A stretch of DNA of 64,000 nucleotides from Maribacter zhoushanensis (lineage in GTDB: Bacteria > Bacteroidota > Bacteroidia > Flavobacteriales > Flavobacteriaceae). The translations under genes and the position numbers were made by a program. Under the pieces are notes generated by a model. The model ran no database searches, had not been told where the DNA came from, and worked only from the letters and a program-made list of their open reading frames with translations. Shown here piece by piece: positions 8,928 to 19,007 of the stretch (within the stretch, counting starts at the first letter, position 1; each line of letters starts with the position of its first letter). The stretch is from contig NZ_JARKMR010000002.1 in assembly GCF_029350975.1 (NCBI RefSeq), positions 372,001 through 436,000 on the forward strand, written 5' to 3'.

Positions 8928-9167
8928 ATTATCCGTAACATGTTAATGGTTATTACGTAGTAAATAAGAAGATATCATCGATTATTATATAGAGATGTTT
9001 CCATGAATTATGGGTGCACAGTGATGTGATTTCTTAAAATATTATCAATAAGTAATATTTGGGTCTGTTACATTATGTATTTGATAAAATATGTGTGTAA
9101 ATAAAACGTAAATATTAAACAGAGTGTTAAACCAAAAGCATAGATATAAGAACTTTCTCTAATAAGG
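8928..9167. other. intergenic stretch with no supported feature
   Basis: Part of a roughly 395-base gap between the peroxidase and the beta-barrel gene. It is AT-rich with no open frame of note, no clear terminator after the peroxidase stop and no RNA gene that I recognise. Confidence 0.4.
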
Positions 9168-9175
9168 TAACTTTG
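9168..9175 (+). promoter_or_regulatory. candidate -7 element for the outer-membrane protein gene
   Basis: TAACTTTG fits TAnnTTTG. The implied leader is about 140 nt, long for this genome. No -33 element is evident. Confidence 0.35.
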
Positions 9176-9323
9176 ATAGACTAATTAAAGAGGTACATCT
9201 AAACTTGTAGGTATTTATTTAAGTTTTATAGCTTAAGACATTGTTTATGAGATGGTTGTGAAAGTTTGTTTTTGCTTCGTTAATAATTAGATTAATCAAA
9301 TTTCAACTTATAAATCATTTATT

Positions 9324-10184
9324 ATGAAACACTTAATCGCTGTTTGTGCAGCTGTTTTAGTAAGCTCGGTATCTTACGGGCAATGGCAAGTATCTGCAAG
9401 TTCAGGATTGGCATTTGGTAGTGCAACCATGAAATTAGGAGAAAGAGTTAATATCTCTGATACCGAAAACTCTTATGGTAGTTATGGAGAAGGCGTAAAT
9501 TTTCAATTAAGAGGTACCTATTTTTTCGATGAATCTTTTGGTGTTGATTTAGGGGTTGGTTATTTACAAGGAACAGATCAAGACGTATCAATTGTTAATT
9601 TGCCAAGTACAGAGGTAAATGCAGTGGCAAGAGCACGTGCTTTTGGAGCTTCAGCATCTGTAGTTTACAAGTTTACAAATAATATTTACGGTCGTTTTGG
9701 AGCATTAATAAAATTAGGCGGAAAAACAGAAGGTGTTATCTATCAGAAATCTGTTTTTTCTGAAGCAGAAGCAGAAGCTTTTGGAGTGCCAAACGGATCG
9801 TACTCTGAAACAAACTACAAAGAAGATTTTCATGGTCATTTTCCTTTAGGTTTTGTAGGTGCACTTGGGTATAAGTATGACTTAGATTCCAATTTCAGCA
9901 TTTTTGCAGAAGTAGAATATTATGGAATCAGTTTAAAGCGTAAAGATTCAGAAATCTCTGAGTTTAATACAGATGTAAAACTACCTGATGGAACTGTTGC
10001 CGTTAGTGGTTTGTATACTATTGATAATCTGCCAGAAGGTATTGATAGAAATACTACATATGTAGACGAGTTGTCTAATACAAATACAGACACTACTCAA
10101 GAACTTTCTCAAAAAGTACCTTATTCATCATTTGGTTTAAACATAGGTGTTACTTATAAATTTGCAAAAGTAAGTAAGGAGTAA
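9324..10184 (+). CDS. outer-membrane beta-barrel protein
   Basis: The 286-residue protein has a clear signal peptide (KHLIAVCAAVLVSSVSYG, cleaved before QWQV). Alternating hydrophobic/polar strands follow (VSASSGLAFGSATMKLG, GVDLGVGYL, FSIFAEVEYYGISLK), and it ends with a strand SSFGLNIGVTYKF. This is the layout of a small porin-like or OmpA-type barrel without the OmpA peptidoglycan domain. No substrate can be assigned. A strong terminator follows directly, so it is a single-gene transcript. Confidence 0.75.
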   Translation: MKHLIAVCAAVLVSSVSYGQWQVSASSGLAFGSATMKLGERVNISDTENSYGSYGEGVNFQLRGTYFFDESFGVDLGVGYLQGTDQDVSIVNLPSTEVNAVARARAFGASASVVYKFTNNIYGRFGALIKLGGKTEGVIYQKSVFSEAEAEAFGVPNGSYSETNYKEDFHGHFPLGFVGALGYKYDLDSNFSIFAEVEYYGISLKRKDSEISEFNTDVKLPDGTVAVSGLYTIDNLPEGIDRNTTYVDELSNTNTDTTQELSQKVPYSSFGLNIGVTYKFAKVSKE

Positions 10185-10208
10185 TATTTAAAGAATTTAC
10201 AATTAGTA

Positions 10209-10246
10209 AGCCCCTATTAAAACAATAGTTTTAATAGGGGCTTTTT
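10209..10246 (+). terminator. intrinsic terminator of the beta-barrel gene
   Basis: A perfect 15-bp stem (AGCCCCTATTAAAAC with its complement) with a 4-base loop, followed by a T-run ending at 10246. Confidence 0.9.
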
Positions 10247-10305
10247 ATTTCTTTTCATTAATAAAATATAGAATTGAATTCATTTTTCTAAAGAACCTAA
10301 AAGAT

Positions 10306-10365
10306 GGTTACTATGTTATTTTTTCAAATAATCTGTAACCTTTTTTGTTGAAAAAATATAGTTAC
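10306..10365. promoter_or_regulatory. spaced GGTTAC/GTAACC inverted repeats upstream of fadH
   Basis: GGTTAC (10306-10311) is mirrored by GTAACC (10335-10340), with an inner TTATT/AATAA dyad. A further GTTAC follows at 10361-10365. Such spaced dyads upstream of a fatty-acid oxidation gene could be operators for a dimeric repressor. No regulator is identified. Confidence 0.3.
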
Positions 10366-10423
10366 TCACAAAAGGTTCAGTAATTAAACGTATCTTCAAC
10401 TATTATGCATGCATAGTAAATGA

Positions 10424-12469
<2,046 letters not shown>

Positions 12470-12494
12470 TGAAGTTGAATGAGGTTAAAAATGG

Positions 12495-13781
12495 TTATTC
12501 GTTTAATGTTCTTAAAACAGTTCCACTTAAGGCGTTCAACACAATAGTATCTACCTCTTCCCCTACTTCATTTAAATATGTTGTATCTAAATCTATTTGT
12601 ATGCTAGCTGTTTCACTGGCGTTTACGAAAACTAATGCACGAGTAAACTCTCTTTTGTAGAGTCCGTTTTCTAATTGCGAATAATTGCCAATAGCTTCTC
12701 CAAAATTCCAATTGTACTCATCTCTCCAAGGCGATGGGTCATTATAGTCATCGGTAATTTCTTGTTCAGAAAAATAGGTGTTACCATTGTTAACTAGCCA
12801 GTAGCTTGCAAAAGCATAATAAAATCCTTGATTGTCAATTATAGAGGTATGAGGTTGCACCAGGGTTATTTTGTTTTTAGCTTCATTGCCAGCAACTTCG
12901 GTAATTTGAGGCATAAAGCCTTGTGGATAATCAGACAGATAATTTCCATTACCAAAAACAAGCCACCATTCATTTAAAGCGCCGTTTAACTGTTGTAGAT
13001 AGCTGTCCCAAACTCCGGGGTGTAATCTAGTATCGGTTATATTGGCAAGTCCTATCTTATTATCCTGATGAAGTCTAGTATTAATGACGGATAGCATAGC
13101 CTCATATGCCAATTGAAAATCTTCGTCATTATCATAATTTGCAGGATAAATATTCTCATGATAAGTATCTCTTTTATAAATAGCGTTATCCATTAAAACA
13201 CCGTCCCATTCGTTAACCACAAGTTCATTGCCAACTTGGTTTGCCCAGTATTGTTGGTAGGTCGTATTGCCAATATCCATTTGCCAATGATTTGCATAAC
13301 CAGTGTATTCTAATCTATTGTCGTTTTCATCTACCAAGAACCATTCAGGATAATTGGTATCTGCATATGCAAAACCTACTCCTGTAGGTAATAAATATTC
13401 ATTGTCTTCTCCGTTTTCTACGGCATAGCTTCTAGTGGAAGTGAGATCTTTGTAAACTAAAGTCTTAATTTCTGGATTTATAGATTTGAACTTTGGTACA
13501 TATTCCTGAAACCAAGCATTCATAACTACTAAATCTCGTCTAGGAGCTTCGGTTTGTATTAATGCATCGGGTATTTCTTCATGATGTAGGTATAACCAAA
13601 ATAGTTTAGTTCGGTTTACTAAAGTATCAGTTACGATTTCATCTAAGACATTAGTTTCTTCAGAAATATTAAGGTTTGGGGAGTTATTTGATTCTATTTC
13701 ATCTTCATTTTTATCACTACTGCATCCTAAAAAAAGCAATGTAACTATGGATAAAATAAATGTTAAAATACCTTTTTTCAT
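12495..13781 (-). CDS. putative glycoside-hydrolase-like (GHL15-type) lipoprotein
   Basis: The 428-residue protein has a lipoprotein signal (ILTFILSIVTLLFLGC then SSDKNEDE, an acidic stretch typical of surface export in this phylum). The body reads like a TIM barrel of the putative glycoside hydrolase 15-like group: MNAWFQEYVPKFKSINPEIK, ALVYKDLTSTR-type strands, and WDGVLMDNAIY, where the Asp residues would sit at the barrel mouth. Activity and substrate are unknown. It is read divergently from the next lipoprotein gene, and the pair may act together at the cell surface. I assign the family from overall pattern, so an alternative barrel family is possible. Confidence 0.55.
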   Translation of the reverse strand: MKKGILTFILSIVTLLFLGCSSDKNEDEIESNNSPNLNISEETNVLDEIVTDTLVNRTKLFWLYLHHEEIPDALIQTEAPRRDLVVMNAWFQEYVPKFKSINPEIKTLVYKDLTSTRSYAVENGEDNEYLLPTGVGFAYADTNYPEWFLVDENDNRLEYTGYANHWQMDIGNTTYQQYWANQVGNELVVNEWDGVLMDNAIYKRDTYHENIYPANYDNDEDFQLAYEAMLSVINTRLHQDNKIGLANITDTRLHPGVWDSYLQQLNGALNEWWLVFGNGNYLSDYPQGFMPQITEVAGNEAKNKITLVQPHTSIIDNQGFYYAFASYWLVNNGNTYFSEQEITDDYNDPSPWRDEYNWNFGEAIGNYSQLENGLYKREFTRALVFVNASETASIQIDLDTTYLNEVGEEVDTIVLNALSGTVLRTLNE

Positions 13782-13900
13782 GATACATATTTAAGGCTTT
13801 AAAGATTGGGGAATCTGGCTCAAATTACGGAAAATCATTGTTTTAACAACTAAATCACCAATTCTTAACGTACATAAATCAACCCCAAAATTAAAACACA

Positions 13901-15244
13901 ATGCAAAATTTAAAGACTTACCTATGGTTATTGTCAATGGGTTGTACATTGATGGCCTGCACCAATGAAGAAGCTATTTTACCAGTAAATGACAGTAGTG
14001 ACGTTGAAACTGAAACAGCAGAAGAAGTAGTTGAAGAAGCGGAAGAAACGAATCCTACACCTGATGAAAATGCAACAACAATAGAGGTGGCAACTGAGCT
14101 TATTGCGAACGACTTAGAACCACACCCCATGCAAGATGTAGCGAAGCCAGATTATTTGCAAACTATTGTTGACCCGTCATTTGGTACAATCATTAGAAGA
14201 ATTTCTAATGCAGGTGCTGGCGGAGTTATAAAGCCAATGTATAGTACCATACAGGCTTGGAATGCAGATGAAACTAGAATGATTTTGTACGATCAAACTA
14301 ATGGAGTTCATCAATTATTGAACGGTATGACCTATGAGTTTATTCGTAACCTTGATAATGTTAGACCCGATGATTTGGAGCAGCTCTTTTGGGATTTTAA
14401 TAATCCTGATTTTTTATATTATTTGGATGCCGTTACAGATGATTTTATTAAATATACCGTATCATCTAGAACTAAGGATATACTTGTGAATCTTAAAGAA
14501 ATAACTAACTGTACCGGAAGTATTAGTATGGGTAACGATGTACAGATGATGTCCTGGGATTCTGATGTAATCGGATTTAGATGTGATAATAATCAAACCT
14601 ATTCTTATAGATTGTCTACACAAGAATTAGTAACCTTTAATTTAGATAATGTCAATTATACGGCAGCAATGCCAGCACCTAGCGGTAATTTATTTTGTCA
14701 TAACGTATCATCTTATGATGCCAATGGCAACTTTAAAGCGAGACTCAATAAAAGTAAGCCAGAACATTCTTGTTTAGGTAAAATGGCAGATGGCACAGAT
14801 ACTGACTTTTCAGTATGTTTTGATGCCGGACCAAATGGTGGTTGCCTTGGGAATATCATTGCCTTTGATTTAAGTACGGGAAATTGTTTACCGGTCATCT
14901 CTGAAGATTTAGGGTATGACTATCCAAAAACCGGAACTCATATTTCTGCTGTAGCACATAAAAACCCAGGATGGATAGCTGCTTCTATGATAGGCTTTGA
15001 AGGAGACGGGCAAGCGTTATTGGATCAAGAACTGGTAATTGCCTATGTAGAGCCTGGTAATATAAAGGTGTATAGAATTGGGCATCATAGAGCTGATGAA
15101 GATGAGTTTGATTATTGGGGAGAACCACACGTAGTAATTAGCCCCACTGGTACAAGAGTACTTTTTGGTTCTGACTGGAGCGGTAGCGAAGATGGTACTT
15201 CAGTTGAATCATATGTAGTGGAGTTACCTTCTTTTAATCAATAG
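13901..15244 (+). CDS. beta-propeller-like lipoprotein of unknown function
   Basis: The 447-residue protein has a lipoprotein signal (TYLWLLSMGCTLMAC then TNEEA) and a long acidic linker rich in Glu and Thr (residues 25-65). Repeated blades follow, such as WNADETRMILYDQTNG, FWDFNNPDFLYY and PHVVISPTGTRVLFGSDWSG, as in TolB or oligogalacturonate-lyase-like propellers. Several Cys residues in the middle could form disulfides, consistent with an extracellular position. No catalytic residues can be assigned. It has its own terminator downstream. Confidence 0.5.
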   Translation: MQNLKTYLWLLSMGCTLMACTNEEAILPVNDSSDVETETAEEVVEEAEETNPTPDENATTIEVATELIANDLEPHPMQDVAKPDYLQTIVDPSFGTIIRRISNAGAGGVIKPMYSTIQAWNADETRMILYDQTNGVHQLLNGMTYEFIRNLDNVRPDDLEQLFWDFNNPDFLYYLDAVTDDFIKYTVSSRTKDILVNLKEITNCTGSISMGNDVQMMSWDSDVIGFRCDNNQTYSYRLSTQELVTFNLDNVNYTAAMPAPSGNLFCHNVSSYDANGNFKARLNKSKPEHSCLGKMADGTDTDFSVCFDAGPNGGCLGNIIAFDLSTGNCLPVISEDLGYDYPKTGTHISAVAHKNPGWIAASMIGFEGDGQALLDQELVIAYVEPGNIKVYRIGHHRADEDEFDYWGEPHVVISPTGTRVLFGSDWSGSEDGTSVESYVVELPSFNQ

Positions 15245-15296
15245 ATTCTTTATTAAAATCATTTTTAATTGCAAAATATTTTAAGTGTATAGAAAC

Positions 15297-15331
15297 AAAA
15301 AAGGCGTATTCATATGAATACGCCTTTTTTT
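15297..15331. terminator. bidirectional terminator between convergent genes
   Basis: AAGGCGTATTC and its complement form an 11-bp stem around ATAT, flanked by A-runs on the left and T-runs on the right, so it can stop transcripts from both strands. Confidence 0.9.
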
Positions 15332-15345
15332 ATGTGAACTATTTT

Positions 15346-15645
15346 TTATTTTAATAATCCAAGAATACCTTCCAATTCTGTAAGGTTAAGACTTGAGCTA
15401 TTATCAGCATCTAAAACATCAAAATTTTCAGAAACTTCTCCTATAGCTTCAGATGAGCTAATAGCTTGATCATTGTTAGTATCTAAAAGACTAAATAAGC
15501 TAGCTACTTGTTGAACTGTAGAATTTGAGCTTAAAGAACCTAATAATTGTGCAGCATTAGATACTTGAGAAGTATCCATATTTTTAACGCTATTACAGCT
15601 AGTTAAAGAAGCTACAAGAATAAATGTGGCAATTACTTTTTTCAT
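15346..15645 (-). CDS. small EF-hand lipoprotein
   Basis: The 99-residue protein has a lipoprotein signal (VIATFILVASLTSC). Two EF-hand calcium loops lie in the C-terminal half: DTNNDQAISSSE (classic D-x-N-x-D-x-x-I-x-x-x-E) and DADNSSSLNLTE, where Ser replaces the third acidic ligand. It probably sits in a periplasmic or surface membrane leaflet and binds calcium. The partner is unknown. A good -7 element lies upstream at 15669-15676. Confidence 0.75.
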   Translation of the reverse strand: MKKVIATFILVASLTSCNSVKNMDTSQVSNAAQLLGSLSSNSTVQQVASLFSLLDTNNDQAISSSEAIGEVSENFDVLDADNSSSLNLTELEGILGLLK

Positions 15646-15668
15646 GGTATTGTGTTTTAATTTCAGTG

Positions 15669-15676
15669 CAAATGTA
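15669..15676 (-). promoter_or_regulatory. candidate -7 element of the EF-hand lipoprotein gene
   Basis: TACATTTG on the minus strand, 23 bases before the ATG. Confidence 0.4.
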
Positions 15677-15808
15677 ATTTAATTCCAAAACCTAGTAAAT
15701 AAAATATATACCAATAGCATAATTAAGACTACATAATAAGATTATTACTAGATGAAATTATAGAATTCATCCGTTTTAATAAAGAAAATTATTTTTCAAT
15801 TACAAGGT

Positions 15809-16609
15809 TCATTCTTGTATTACCTTTTCTAAAAGACCTAGAACCATCTGTGCAGAGTTTACAGATGCTATTTCAACAAATTTATAGTAATCTGTATGGG
15901 CTAAAGTGTTGGCATTATCGCTACAACTTCTTATAATAACATATGGAAGTTCTAACATGGTACAAATTTGAGCTACTGCGGCACCTTCCATTTCGGTAGC
16001 CATTGCATTGAAATTTGTGTATAAATATTCAGCTTTTGCAGCATCACTAACAAACGTATCTGCCGTTGCTATGGTACCCGTATAAAATTGTGGAATTCTA
16101 CCGTTAAATGGTTTGAGCTTAATACTTTTAGTTACTAGCTTACTTTGTTCCAATAATATAGAATCTACAGGTAATAACAACGAATTTTTAGAATTATCAA
16201 TTAAATTTCTTGACGCCCATGTTTGAAATTCACCATTTTTTAATTCACCAAAATCATATTGAACCAAATAATCGGCTATTACAATATCTCCTGGATGAAT
16301 ATTTGGATGTAACCCTCCTGCGACACCAGTAAATATTAAAGCATCAATATCAAATTTAGCGGTTAAAATTGCCGTACTATATGCGGCATTAACTTTACCT
16401 ATTCCTGCTTTAAAGAGAACTACATTTTTATTTTTCAGCTTTCCGGTGTAAAAAGTTATTCCATTTTCATGAATTTCATTTCCATTGACTAATTTCATTT
16501 TTAACAGATCTATTTCCTCGTCCATAGCACCCATTATTGCTATACGTTGCCCGTATGCTGAGCATACTATCAATAATAAAATACTTAGTAAAAAATGTTT
16601 TATAGCCAT
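15809..16609 (-). CDS. mtnN: exported 5'-methylthioadenosine/S-adenosylhomocysteine nucleosidase
   Basis: The 266-residue protein carries the MTAN signatures GAMDEEI (the last Glu aligns with the general acid of the E. coli enzyme), TEMEGAAVAQI (ribose-binding Glu) and RSCSDNAN (catalytic Asp). The enzyme splits MTA or SAH into adenine and the thioribose compound. Unlike the cytoplasmic E. coli form, it begins with a hydrophobic leader (AIKHFLLSILLLIVCSAYG, cleaved before QRIAIMG), so it should act outside the cytoplasm. It overlaps the upstream purine permease gene by 10 bases, so the two are co-translated. The permease could take up the adenine released. Confidence 0.85.
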   Translation of the reverse strand: MAIKHFLLSILLLIVCSAYGQRIAIMGAMDEEIDLLKMKLVNGNEIHENGITFYTGKLKNKNVVLFKAGIGKVNAAYSTAILTAKFDIDALIFTGVAGGLHPNIHPGDIVIADYLVQYDFGELKNGEFQTWASRNLIDNSKNSLLLPVDSILLEQSKLVTKSIKLKPFNGRIPQFYTGTIATADTFVSDAAKAEYLYTNFNAMATEMEGAAVAQICTMLELPYVIIRSCSDNANTLAHTDYYKFVEIASVNSAQMVLGLLEKVIQE

Positions 16610-17904
16610 AGGTAGAGAAGAGATAAAATATTTATAATGATAAGAATAGGGTTGACTTCACCCTTCTTTCCCGTAAATAACTTTAGTAATGTGAACGTTA
16701 GAAAACCGAATATTATGCCGGTGGTTATACTGTATGTAAGTGGCATTAAAATCATGGTTATGAAAACCGGGATTGCCTCATCTGCCATAGTCCAGTCAAT
16801 TTTTGTTAAGGGTTTCATCATAAACGAGCCCACCAAAACCAAAGCTATTGAACTTGCAATACTGGGAACAATTGATAAAAGCGGTGAGAAAAATAAAAAG
16901 GGTAAAAATAACAATCCAGCTGTAATTGCTGTAAGTCCGGTTTTTCCTCCTTCACGAATACCCACGGCAGATTCAATATATGCAGTTCCGGAACTGGTGC
17001 CTACTAAACCAGAGAATATAGTTGTGACTGCATCTACTAACAATGATTTTTTAAGGTTCTTAGGATTACCGTCTTCATCTTTATAACCAGAGGCTTCGGC
17101 AAGACCTACAAATGTAGATAGGCTGTCAAATAAATCTGTAAATGCAAATACAAAAATTACAGGTAGATAGGCATATTGAATGGAACCTATTATATCCGCT
17201 TTAAATAGTAAACTAAAATCTGGCATAGAGAAAACACCTGTATAATTTACAATAGTAGGAACTCCATAATTTATTAGGGATGCATCTCCCCACCACCTGC
17301 CTATAGGCCAGGCAAAAATTGTAGTCAATATAATACCGATAATAATGGCACCGGTAACTTTTCTTGAAACCAAAATAGCAGTAACAATAAGCCCTATTAA
17401 AAATGTAAGAAACATGGGGTCTTTTACGGAACCAAGCCCAACTAATGTAGCTTTGTCGTCTATGATAAAGCAAGCATTTTGTAACCCTATAAATGATACA
17501 AATAAACCTATACCGGCAGCTATGCCATAACGAAGGGCGTGTGGAATAGCAATTACAATTTTATCCCTGATTTTAAGAACACTTAAAATTAAAAACAAAA
17601 CTCCGGCCCAAAATACAGCGCCCAAAGCAGTTTCATAACTTAAGCCAAGACCTAATACAGCGGTATAAGTAAAAAATGCATTAAGACCCATACCAGGAGC
17701 TATAACAACAGGATTTTTTGCATAAATACCCATCATTATACTACCAAATGCACAGACTAAAACTGTAGAAGTTACCGCTGCGGAAAAAGGCATTCCAGAG
17801 GCTGAGAGAATTGCAGGGTTGACAATAATGATATAAAAAGTTGCTAGAAATGAACTGACACCAGCTAAAATTTCAGTTCGAAAAAACCTATTCTTATCTC
17901 TCAT
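16600..17904 (-). CDS. NCS2/AzgA-type purine permease
   Basis: With the ATG at 17904 the protein has 434 residues (the frame runs on to a TTG at 17943, which I reject). It opens MRDKNRFFRTEILAGVSSF, has NPVVIAPGMGLNAFF in the early part and DLFDSLSTFVGLAEASG, then GTSSGTAYIESAVGIREGG, later. These are hallmarks of the AzgA/PbuG/GhxP group of adenine-guanine-hypoxanthine proton symporters. About 12-13 membrane segments are expected. Its stop lies inside the start of the exported MTA/SAH nucleosidase gene, pointing to a salvage pair for extracellular purine. I looked for a purine riboswitch in the leader and did not see one. Confidence 0.88.
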   Translation of the reverse strand: MRDKNRFFRTEILAGVSSFLATFYIIIVNPAILSASGMPFSAAVTSTVLVCAFGSIMMGIYAKNPVVIAPGMGLNAFFTYTAVLGLGLSYETALGAVFWAGVLFLILSVLKIRDKIVIAIPHALRYGIAAGIGLFVSFIGLQNACFIIDDKATLVGLGSVKDPMFLTFLIGLIVTAILVSRKVTGAIIIGIILTTIFAWPIGRWWGDASLINYGVPTIVNYTGVFSMPDFSLLFKADIIGSIQYAYLPVIFVFAFTDLFDSLSTFVGLAEASGYKDEDGNPKNLKKSLLVDAVTTIFSGLVGTSSGTAYIESAVGIREGGKTGLTAITAGLLFLPFLFFSPLLSIVPSIASSIALVLVGSFMMKPLTKIDWTMADEAIPVFITMILMPLTYSITTGIIFGFLTFTLLKLFTGKKGEVNPILIIINILSLLYLWL

Positions 17905-18057
17905 TAAAATTAAAATAGTAAGAAAAGTGTCTTTATACACCAATTACTAAGAAAATTTAAGAACATTTTTTAAATAAGCAGTTTAGGCTACATATATTAT
18001 TGAATAGAGAAGTTTATCGTATGTTTTTTAGTTTTAATAAAATGCGTAATGAGGAAA

Positions 18058-18798
18058 TTACATATGAGCACTGAACCATATATTAATAGAAACTTCTTTT
18101 GGTCTTTCATCTTGTTGTGATGGTCCACCTTGAGACCCGCCACGACCACCACGGTCTTGACCGCCTCCAGAGCCTCTTTGACCTCTTCCTCCTCCAGATC
18201 CTCTGCCCTGTCCGCCCCCTCCAAAACTTATATTTGAGTTTTGATCTTTGTTTGGTGTCTCCATCTTCGGAGTAACGATACCTATAGACAGTTTTGAAAA
18301 CTCAGTACCACTATCCGCTATGCTACTCCTAGGAATAGAAAGCCTGTATATTAATTCTTTTGACTCTTCATTAAATAAATAGCTAATATTGATACCTAAG
18401 TTGTTTAAGTCTAAATGAAATTCTTGCTCAGAATCGTAATTGATGTATTTGGCAGTTTTCGGCATTTCTTCGATTAGCAAAGGTATATTGGGTCCTATTT
18501 TTTCCTTTTCTTCATCTCTATTATCGCTTCCTCTTTCATTTCTATCTGGACGTTGCGGCATTTTAACTTCTAAAGGGTATTGAACGGAAACATTCTTTTT
18601 CTTTTTTCCTTTTTCATCAAAGTAGACATAGAAGCCACGGTGTAACATAGACATCATGGTAGGTTCATCTGTAGTACTCAACTCCACATAAACATTATCT
18701 TGGTCTAATTTACTGTTGTAGGTTATGTTATCTACTGTATTTTGCGCTTGAGTACTCATACATACAAACAGCATTAAAAATTTAAAATATAATTTCAT
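18058..18798 (-). CDS. secreted protein with Gly/Arg-rich low-complexity region
   Basis: The 246-residue protein has a signal peptide (KLYFKFLMLFVCMSTQA, then QNTVDN). The first 185 residues look like an ordinary folded domain, with strands such as DNVYVELSTTDEPTMMSML and SKLSIGIVTPKME. Residues of about 191-232 are almost only Gly, Arg, Gln and Ser, including GGGG and RGG-like units. A short C-terminal strand KEVSINIWFSAHM follows. The low-complexity insert resembles flexible RNA- or polyanion-binding tails, but the protein is exported, so a surface or periplasmic linker role is more likely. No known family is recognised. Confidence 0.6.
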   Translation of the reverse strand: MKLYFKFLMLFVCMSTQAQNTVDNITYNSKLDQDNVYVELSTTDEPTMMSMLHRGFYVYFDEKGKKKKNVSVQYPLEVKMPQRPDRNERGSDNRDEEKEKIGPNIPLLIEEMPKTAKYINYDSEQEFHLDLNNLGINISYLFNEESKELIYRLSIPRSSIADSGTEFSKLSIGIVTPKMETPNKDQNSNISFGGGGQGRGSGGGRGQRGSGGGQDRGGRGGSQGGPSQQDERPKEVSINIWFSAHM

Positions 18799-18827
18799 GT
18801 TTAGCTATTAGATTTCTGTTATTTAAA

Positions 18828-18835
18828 CAAACTTA
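18828..18835 (-). promoter_or_regulatory. candidate -7 element of the Gly/Arg-rich protein gene
   Basis: TAAGTTTG on the minus strand, 29 bases before the ATG. Confidence 0.4.
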
Positions 18836-18943
18836 CCATTAACATTAGTGTTTTTAAAGAAAATTAAGTGAATGTCAATTAACTATTGGTGAAGGGCATC
18901 AACTAATAAACGAAAGATATAATTTAGTGAGATTTTAATTTGC

Positions 18944-18978
18944 AAAAAAGCTCCAACATTTCTGCTAGAGCTTTTTCT
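18944..18978 (-). terminator. intrinsic terminator of the arylsulfotransferase-like gene
   Basis: On the minus strand, AAAAAGCTC pairs with GAGCTTTTT across a 14-base loop. The T-run of the 3' arm serves as the release signal. Confidence 0.65.
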
Positions 18979-19007
18979 TACCAATCAATCTAAACCAAAA
19001 ACTATTT

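Noticed and set aside
17905-18057. Purine riboswitch ahead of the permease gene
   Set aside because: The conserved loop and junction bases of the guanine/adenine aptamer were not found.
18120-18230. Purine-rich repetitive DNA as an independent repeat element
   Set aside because: It is explained by the Gly/Arg codons of the coding frame on the minus strand.
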